Source: JBDTMT01 sp033764095 (GTDB taxonomy: Bacteria > Desulfobacterota > Binatia > HRBIN30 > CADEER01). From it: a DNA stretch of 9,841 nt. The translations under genes were made by a program, and so were the position numbers. The notes under the pieces are model-generated. The model did no database searches and was not told where the DNA came from. It saw only the letters and a list, made by a program, of their open reading frames with translations. Each line of letters opens with the position of its first letter. Positions within the stretch are counted from its first letter, which is position 1. The stretch lies in assembly GCA_033764095.1 (NCBI GenBank), contig JANRJF010000168.1, forward strand, positions 1 to 9,841, written 5' to 3'. Shown here one piece after another: positions 5,722 to 9,841 of the stretch.

Positions 5722-6600
5722 GAGTAGGCCGGCCTCGACCAGCGCCTGGCGCAGCACGGCGCGTGGCCCCTCCGTCATCGGCAACAGCGGCATGCGCAGC
5801 TCGTCCCGGCACAGGCCGCGCATCGCCATCGCCGCCTTGATCGGGATCGGGTTGGTTTCCAGGAACAGCACGCGCATCAGCGGCAGCAGCGCATAGTGAC
5901 GGCAGCGCGCGTCGTGCCAGTCGCCGCGCACCATCGCATCGACCGCCTGCGCCCACGCCTGCGGCACGAGGTTGCCGACCACCGAGATGACGCCGATGCC
6001 GCCGACCGCGATGATCGGCAGGGTGAGCACGTCGTCGCCGGCATACACCGGCAGCCGATCGCCGCAGCGCCGGATGACTTCCTGCACCTCGTCGAGCGAG
6101 CCGGTGGCTTCCTTGATGCCGACGATCTCGTCCACCTCGCACAGCCGTTCCAGCGTCAACGCCTCGATCTTCGACGCCGTCCGCCCGGGGATGTTGTAGA
6201 CGATCAACGGGAAGCGCGTCGCCTCGGCGATGGCGCGGTAGTGGCGATAGATGCCGTCCTGCGTCGGCCGGTTGTAGTAGGGCGAGATCAGCAGCGCCGC
6301 GTCGGCGCCGGCGCGCTTGGCGCCCTCGGTCAGGCGGATCGCTTCGGCGGTCGAGTTGGAGCCGGTACCGGCGATCACCGGCACGCGCCGCGCGGCGCGC
6401 GCCACCACCAGCTTGATCACCTCGATGTGCTCGTCGTGGCTGAGCGTCGCCGACTCGCCGGTGCTGCCGCATGGCACCAGGCCATTGGAGCCGTTGGCGA
6501 TCTGGTCGTCGACGATCTTCTCCAGCGCGGCATGGTCGATGGCACCGTCGCGAAACGGCGTGATCAGGGCGGTGAGCGTACCGGGGAAGCGCACGGACAT
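5719..6600 (-). CDS. dapA: 4-hydroxy-tetrahydrodipicolinate synthase
   Basis: DapA condenses pyruvate with aspartate semialdehyde, the committed step of DAP and lysine synthesis, as a TIM-barrel enzyme in the cytoplasm. The 293-residue product has normal length. Key residues: the GSTGE loop with S46 and T47, the tyrosine pair region SPYYNRP with Y109, VYNIPGRT with Y135 and R140, and the Schiff-base lysine K163 in GIKEATGS. The ATG at 6600 lies 1 bp after the dapF stop, with GAGG inside the last dapF codons, so translation is probably coupled. Its TAG stop is part of the following inverted repeat. Lysine feedback inhibition cannot be judged from sequence alone. Confidence 0.97.
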   Translation of the reverse strand: MSVRFPGTLTALITPFRDGAIDHAALEKIVDDQIANGSNGLVPCGSTGESATLSHDEHIEVIKLVVARAARRVPVIAGTGSNSTAEAIRLTEGAKRAGADAALLISPYYNRPTQDGIYRHYRAIAEATRFPLIVYNIPGRTASKIEALTLERLCEVDEIVGIKEATGSLDEVQEVIRRCGDRLPVYAGDDVLTLPIIAVGGIGVISVVGNLVPQAWAQAVDAMVRGDWHDARCRHYALLPLMRVLFLETNPIPIKAAMAMRGLCRDELRMPLLPMTEGPRAVLRQALVEAGLL

Positions 6601-6601
6601 G

Positions 6602-7441
6602 TCAGACCTCGATCTCGCCGCGAAAGACTTCCTCGGCGTCGCCGGTCATCAACACGTGACCGTCGGATTCGCGCCACTCGATCTCCAGCGTGCCGCCGTT
6701 CAGCACCAGCGTGGCGCGGCGCTCGGCGCGGCCGGTGAGCACCGCCGCCACCAGCGCGGCGCAGGCGCCGGTGCCGCAGGCGGCGGTCTCGCCGGAGCCG
6801 CGTTCCCAGACGCGCATGCGCAGCCGGGTCGGCGACTCGACACGGACGAATTCGGTGTTGACGCGCTGCGGGAAGAACGCGTGGTGCTCGAACGGCGGGC
6901 CGAGGCGCTCGAGGTCGAGCCCCTCGACGTCGTCGACGAAGACGACGCAGTGCGGATTGCCCATCGACACGCAGGTGACCTGGTAGCCGACGCCGGCCAC
7001 CTCCAGCGTTGCGTCGACGACGCGTCCCTCGGCGGCGACCGGGATGCGCGGCCCGTCGAGGATCGGCTCGCCCATGTCCACCGCGACGCGCGCCACCCGG
7101 TCGCCACGCAGCTCCAGGCGCAGCGTTTTGACGCCGGAGTCGCTGTCGATGCGCAGCGGGTTGTTGCGCGCACGGCCGCTCTCGTAGACGTACTTGCCGA
7201 CGCAGCGGATGCCGTTGCCGCACATGGCGCCGCGGCTGCCGTCGGCGTTGTACATCTCCATGCGCGCGTCGGCGGTGTCGGACGGCCGGATGAGAATCAA
7301 CCCGTCCGAGCCGATGCCGGTGCGGCGCGGGCTGACGCGCTGCGCGAGTGCCGCCGGATCGGCGACGTCATGCGCGAAGGCGTCGACGTACACGTAGTCG
7401 TTGCCGATGCCGTGCATCTTCACGAACCGGAGCGTGGCCAC
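6602..7441 (-). CDS. dapF: diaminopimelate epimerase
   Basis: DapF turns LL-diaminopimelate, the DapL product, into the meso form used in peptidoglycan and for lysine (EC 5.1.1.7). The 279 residues carry the two-base catalytic cysteines, C74 in MCGNGIRC and C222 in AACGTGAC, along with KMHGIGNDYV at 8-17, GIGSDGLILI, YNADGS, and the RGSGET substrate loop just before C222. The two halves form the usual pseudo-symmetric fold. The start is the GTG at 7441, which places KMHGIGND at the normal distance from the N-terminus. No Shine-Dalgarno is visible, and a possible -10 box ends only 6 nt upstream, so the message may be leaderless. It is the first gene of a coupled dapF-dapA pair. Confidence 0.97.
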   Translation of the reverse strand: MATLRFVKMHGIGNDYVYVDAFAHDVADPAALAQRVSPRRTGIGSDGLILIRPSDTADARMEMYNADGSRGAMCGNGIRCVGKYVYESGRARNNPLRIDSDSGVKTLRLELRGDRVARVAVDMGEPILDGPRIPVAAEGRVVDATLEVAGVGYQVTCVSMGNPHCVVFVDDVEGLDLERLGPPFEHHAFFPQRVNTEFVRVESPTRLRMRVWERGSGETAACGTGACAALVAAVLTGRAERRATLVLNGGTLEIEWRESDGHVLMTGDAEEVFRGEIEV

Positions 7442-7447
7442 GCGGAT

Positions 7448-7476
7448 TCGCTAGCACGCCGGTGGGGCGCTCCGAA
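7448..7476 (-). promoter_or_regulatory. candidate extended -10 promoter giving a leaderless dapF message
   Basis: On the minus strand TTCGGA (7471-7476) stands 17 bp from TAGCGA (7448-7453), preceded by TGC. The context GGCGTGCTAGCGA is nearly repeated upstream of argH and of the gene at 9644. A start about 7 nt past the -10 box falls at the GTG of dapF itself. The -35 box is weak. Confidence 0.35.
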
Positions 7477-7491
7477 AGGCGGCGCTTTCGG
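7472..7491. repeat. small CCGAAAG/CTTTCGG hairpin
   Basis: CCGAAAG (7472-7478) pairs with CTTTCGG (7485-7491) around a 6 nt loop. It overlaps the proposed dapF -35 box. A related GCTCCGAAAG hairpin stands in the same position before argH, so it may be a regulatory site or another repeat. Confidence 0.45.
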
Positions 7492-7511
7492 CAAACGTGG
7501 GGGACGCATCA

Positions 7512-7556
7512 CCACAACGACACGACGGCACAGCGGCATGCGTCGTGTCGTGGTGG
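7512..7556. repeat. CGACACGACG hairpin between the lipoprotein gene and dapF
   Basis: Positions 7512-7527 and 7541-7556 form a 16 bp stem with one mismatch and a 13 nt loop. The arms are rich in CACGAC and TCGTG steps. It begins 18 bp after the lipoprotein stop on the minus strand, so it could end or weaken the argH-lipoprotein transcript before dapF. There is no T-tract. Confidence 0.6.
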
Positions 7557-7573
7557 CGTCGTGCCGTTGGGGC

Positions 7574-8047
7574 TCAGAGCGGCGTAGGCGTGGCAGTCGG
7601 TTCGGGGATCGGCGTCGCGGTCGGGATGGCGCGCTCGATCGACGCGACGTTGGAGGGCGGACTGACGAAGTCGTCGATGGTCACCGAACGCACGCGGTAC
7701 TGGTAGGTGGAACCGACTTCGACCGCGCCGTCGACGTAGCGGAAGCGCTTCTGCTGGCGCAGCTTGTTGCGGTCGAGCACCGGCACCAGCACGAGGAACT
7801 CGAAGGGGCCGTCGCCGGCGGCGCGCTCGACGACGAAGCGGTCGAGATCCCACAGCGCGGCGCCGTCGGCGCTCTCGGTCGGCCGCCGCCAGGCGAGCGT
7901 GATCCCGGCGGTGGCGTTGTGCGCGCTGAGGTCGGCGATGGTCACCGGCGCCACCGCTTCGGGCGGCCGCACCGGCGTCTTGCGCCCGCAGGCGAACAGC
8001 GCCGCGACCGCGAGCAGTGCCGCGGCGGCGGCGAGGCGGCCGCGCAT
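7574..8047 (-). CDS. LptM-like lipoprotein with probable fibronectin type III domain
   Basis: The 157-residue product starts with a lipoprotein signal: RGR, a hydrophobic core rich in Ala and Leu, and the lipobox LFAC with C20 as the lipidated residue. What follows the cysteine (CGRKTPVRPPE) resembles the CGxKGPLxxPP start of the small outer-membrane lipoprotein LptM/YifL, which in enterobacteria sits beside dapF. Unlike LptM, about 95 further residues look like a fibronectin type III fold (TAGITLAWRRP, FVVERA, YVDGAV, YQYRVRSV), and the tail TATPIPEPTATPTPL is a Pro-Thr linker. The ATG at 8047 is 2 bp after the argH stop, so it is coupled to argH. The likely location is the cell envelope; the partner is unknown. 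The lipoprotein call is firm, the domain call moderate. Confidence 0.8.
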   Translation of the reverse strand: MRGRLAAAAALLAVAALFACGRKTPVRPPEAVAPVTIADLSAHNATAGITLAWRRPTESADGAALWDLDRFVVERAAGDGPFEFLVLVPVLDRNKLRQQKRFRYVDGAVEVGSTYQYRVRSVTIDDFVSPPSNVASIERAIPTATPIPEPTATPTPL

Positions 8048-8049
8048 GT

Positions 8050-9435
8050 TCAGACGCCGAGCGCCATCAGGCGGCGCTCGATGTTGGCCGGCGCGGTGCC
8101 GCCGACCGCCTTGCGGCGCCCGACTGCCGCCTCGGGCGTCAGCCAGCGCCGCACGTCGGCGCGGAAGACGGGCGAGAAGCGGCGCAGCTCGGCCAGGCTC
8201 AGGTCCTCCAGCATGCGCCCCTCGGCGATCGCCGCCTGCACGATCGCGCCGACGACGCCATGCGCGTCGCGGAACGGCACGCCCTTGCTCGCCAGGTAGT
8301 CGGCCAGCTCGGTGGCGAGCGTGTAGCCGGCGGCGGCGGCGGCGCGCATGCGGTCGGCGCGGACCTTCAGTTTCGGCACCAGGACGGTGAGCAGCTCCAG
8401 CGCTGCGAGCACGGTGTCGACGCTGTCGAACACCGGCGGCTTATCCTCCTGCATGTCGCGGTTGTAGGTCAGCGGCAGACCCTTCAGCAGGGTCAGCAGG
8501 TTGAGCAGGTTGCCGTACAGCCGGCCGGTCTTGCCGCGGATCAGCTCGGCGACGTCGGGGTTCTTCTTCTGCGGCATCATCGAGCTGCCGGTGGCGAAGG
8601 CGTCGGGCAGCTCGACGAAGCCGAACTGCTGCGAGGTCCACAGCACCAGCTCGTCGGCGAAGCGGCTCAAGTGCATGCCGAGCAGCGCCAGCGCGGCGAG
8701 CAGCTCGGCGGCGAAGTCGCGGTCGCTGACCGCGTCGAGGCTGTTCTCGCTCACCGCCGCGAAGCCGAGCTGGCGGGCGACGAAGGCGCGGTCGATGCGG
8801 AAGGTGGTGCCGGCGAGCGCGCCGGAGCCGAGCGGCAGCACGTTGGTGCGCGCCGCGCAGTCGGCGAGGCGCCCGTCGTCGCGCGCCAGCATCTCGACGT
8901 AGGCGAGCAGGTGGTGGGCGAAGAGCACCGGCTGCGCCGGCTGCAGGTGGGTGAAGCCGGGCATGATGACGCGCGTGTGCCGGCGCGCCAGGCGGCCGAG
9001 GGCGCGGCGCAACTCGCCGATCTGGCGGCGCAGTGCGCTGATCGCGTCGCGGCAGTAGAGGCGCAGGTCGAGCGCCACCTGGTCATTGCGGCTGCGCGCC
9101 GTGTGCAGCTTGCCGCCGACCGCACCGACCAGCTCGATCAGGCGGCGCTCGATCGCCATGTGCACGTCCTCGTCGGACGGCTTGGCGCGGAAGGCGCCGC
9201 GCTCGAACTCGCGGCGGATCCTGCCCAACCCGGCGACGATGCGCCCGGCGTCGCGCGCCGGGATGATGCGCTGCTTCGCCAGCATGCGGCAGTGCGCGAT
9301 GCTGCCGGCGATGTCGTAGGGGAAGAGGCGGCAGTCGACCGGATACGAGGTGGTGAACGCCTCGACCAGCGGATGCGTCGCCTCGGCCATGCGGCCCGAC
9401 CAGGCCTTGTGGGTGCGCGTGCGTGTGGCAGCCAT
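8050..9435 (-). CDS. argH: argininosuccinate lyase
   Basis: ArgH splits argininosuccinate into arginine and fumarate, the last step of arginine synthesis, as a cytoplasmic tetramer of the fumarase/aspartase family. The 461 residues match the usual length. Visible landmarks: the N-terminal KAWSGRM (KLWGGRF in relatives), DIAGSIAH, TARSRNDQ, GFTHLQPAQP with H163, and the signature GSSMMPQKKNPD with the catalytic serine loop at 284-285. The ATG at 9435 is chosen; the in-frame GTG at 9456 overlaps the candidate promoter. No Shine-Dalgarno is seen, and a -10-like box ends 11 nt upstream, suggesting a very short leader. It heads the argH-lipoprotein pair on the minus strand. No argG, argF or argB is present in the window. 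Confidence 0.97.
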   Translation of the reverse strand: MAATRTRTHKAWSGRMAEATHPLVEAFTTSYPVDCRLFPYDIAGSIAHCRMLAKQRIIPARDAGRIVAGLGRIRREFERGAFRAKPSDEDVHMAIERRLIELVGAVGGKLHTARSRNDQVALDLRLYCRDAISALRRQIGELRRALGRLARRHTRVIMPGFTHLQPAQPVLFAHHLLAYVEMLARDDGRLADCAARTNVLPLGSGALAGTTFRIDRAFVARQLGFAAVSENSLDAVSDRDFAAELLAALALLGMHLSRFADELVLWTSQQFGFVELPDAFATGSSMMPQKKNPDVAELIRGKTGRLYGNLLNLLTLLKGLPLTYNRDMQEDKPPVFDSVDTVLAALELLTVLVPKLKVRADRMRAAAAAGYTLATELADYLASKGVPFRDAHGVVGAIVQAAIAEGRMLEDLSLAELRRFSPVFRADVRRWLTPEAAVGRRKAVGGTAPANIERRLMALGV

Positions 9436-9446
9436 GCGAAGCGCGG

Positions 9447-9474
9447 GAGCTATCACGCAGGTGGCGGCTCCGAA
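9447..9474 (-). promoter_or_regulatory. candidate extended -10 promoter for argH
   Basis: On the minus strand TTCGGA (9469-9474) precedes TAGCTC (9447-9452) by 16 bp, with TGA directly before the -10 box. The string GCGTGATAG nearly matches the sites before dapF and the 9644 gene. The leader would be about 5 nt. The boxes alone are weak; the recurrence is the main support. Confidence 0.35.
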
Positions 9475-9481
9475 AGCCGCC
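9463..9481. repeat. GGCGGCT/AGCCGCC hairpin upstream of argH
   Basis: A 7 bp perfect stem (9463-9469 with 9475-9481) closes a 5 nt loop. It covers the proposed argH -35 box and shares GCTCCGAAAG with the hairpin upstream of dapF. It may be a regulator site or part of a repeat family. Confidence 0.5.
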
Positions 9482-9583
9482 AGGGATTCACACGCAGTTT
9501 CCCGAGAGAGGGAGGTGTGCCGGCAGGCGTTCCATCGCGTGGTCCCACCCTCCGCCTCTCCGTGCCCCGTGTGAAAGCCGCCA
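9472..9583. repeat. short palindromic element flanked by 11 bp direct repeats
   Basis: GAAAGCCGCCA occurs exactly at 9472-9482 and 9573-9583. Just inside, TTCACACG (9487-9494) pairs perfectly with CGTGTGAA (9568-9575), and the interior is loosely self-complementary (a GAGAGAGGGAGG side against CCTCCGCCTCTCC). Direct repeats around an imperfect palindrome are the form of a small non-autonomous insertion, but the right direct repeat overlaps the inverted end by 3 bp, so this is not a clean element. It lies in the divergent gap between argH and the 9644 gene. Confidence 0.5.
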
Positions 9584-9621
9584 ACGGTCGTTGCGACAGT
9601 TCGCCGTCGCGCGACCGGGAT

Positions 9622-9635
9622 CGCGTGCTAGGGTG
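9622..9635 (+). promoter_or_regulatory. candidate extended -10 element for the gene at 9644
   Basis: TAGGGT (9630-9635) is preceded by TGC in the string GCGTGCTAGGGT, matching the GCGTG(C/A)TAG sites of dapF and argH. No good -35 box stands at 16-18 bp. The predicted start point, about 9642, is 1-2 nt before the ATG, so the message would be leaderless. Confidence 0.35.
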
Positions 9636-9643
9636 CGCCGACA

Positions 9644-9841
9644 TGTCGTGGCCGACCAGCGCCGAGCTCGAGGATCTCATCGCGCGCTTTCAGGCCCGCA
9701 CCCTGCCGCATGCGGAATGGACGCATCGCGCCCACCTCGCGGTCGGCACCTGGCACGTGCTGCGCTTCGGTCCCGACGAAGCGCTGCGCCGCCTGCGCAG
9801 CGGCATCCGCGCCCTCAACGATGCCCACGGCACGCCGAACA
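9644..9841 (+). CDS. conserved protein of unknown function, N-terminal part
   Basis: The frame runs from ATG 9644 through the right edge, giving the first 66 residues only. The sequence is mostly helical in character, with a distinctive EWTHRAHLAV at 25-34 (W26, H28, H31) and then EALRRLRSGIRALNDAHGTPN. From memory I connect the pattern EWTHxAHL followed by LRxGIxxxNxAxGT with an uncharacterised bacterial family, but I cannot name it. The conserved histidines might bind metal; that is inference. No Shine-Dalgarno precedes the ATG, and a -10-like box ends 8 nt upstream. It is divergent from argH, so it need not share a function with it. Confidence 0.75.

Noticed and set aside
6317..8299. 660-codon open frame on the plus strand
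   Set aside because: It crosses dapF, the lipoprotein gene and part of argH in antisense and has no recognisable motif.

Overview
This is a GC-rich bacterial chromosomal window (roughly two-thirds G+C by eye) devoted mostly to housekeeping metabolism. I see no phage genes, transposase, CRISPR array, tRNA or rRNA. The set argH - small lipoprotein - dapF - dapA - dapB, with a DapL-type LL-diaminopimelate aminotransferase next door, recalls deltaproteobacteria in the broad sense (Desulfobacterota, Myxococcota, Binatota-like lineages). That placement is inference from gene order and protein style only.

Layout from left to right. 1-1725 (-) is the N-terminal 575 residues of a UvrD/Rep/PcrA-type helicase that runs off the left edge. 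1822-2067 (+) is a small TusA/SirA-like protein. 2077-2166 (-) is a candidate 29-residue membrane peptide. 2422-2922 (-) is folK, for folate synthesis. 3334-4503 (+) is dapL. 4591-5427 (-) is dapB, 5719-6600 (-) dapA, 6602-7441 (-) dapF, 7574-8047 (-) an LptM-like lipoprotein with a probable fibronectin type III fold, and 8050-9435 (-) argH. From 9644 (+) the start of a conserved protein of unknown function runs off the right edge.

Functionally, DapA, DapB, DapL and DapF make a complete aminotransferase-type route from aspartate semialdehyde to meso-diaminopimelate, the precursor of peptidoglycan cross-links and lysine. ArgH finishes arginine synthesis. argH and the lipoprotein gene are 2 bp apart and dapF and dapA 1 bp apart, so each pair is probably translationally coupled. 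dapB is cut off from dapA by 291 bp of repeats, and dapL lies convergent to dapB.

The most unusual feature is the spaces between the genes. Nearly every one holds a long inverted repeat, and most of these have arms built from short modules of 7 or 8 bp. The module sequence differs at each site. These elements supply or touch the stop codons of folK, dapA and dapB, and one has overrun the dapB start. A second pattern is a shared GCGTG(C/A)TAG box just upstream of dapF, argH and the 9644 gene. None of these three has a clear Shine-Dalgarno sequence, which suggests leaderless or very short-leader transcripts. I did not find a convincing new defence, mobile or biosynthetic system.
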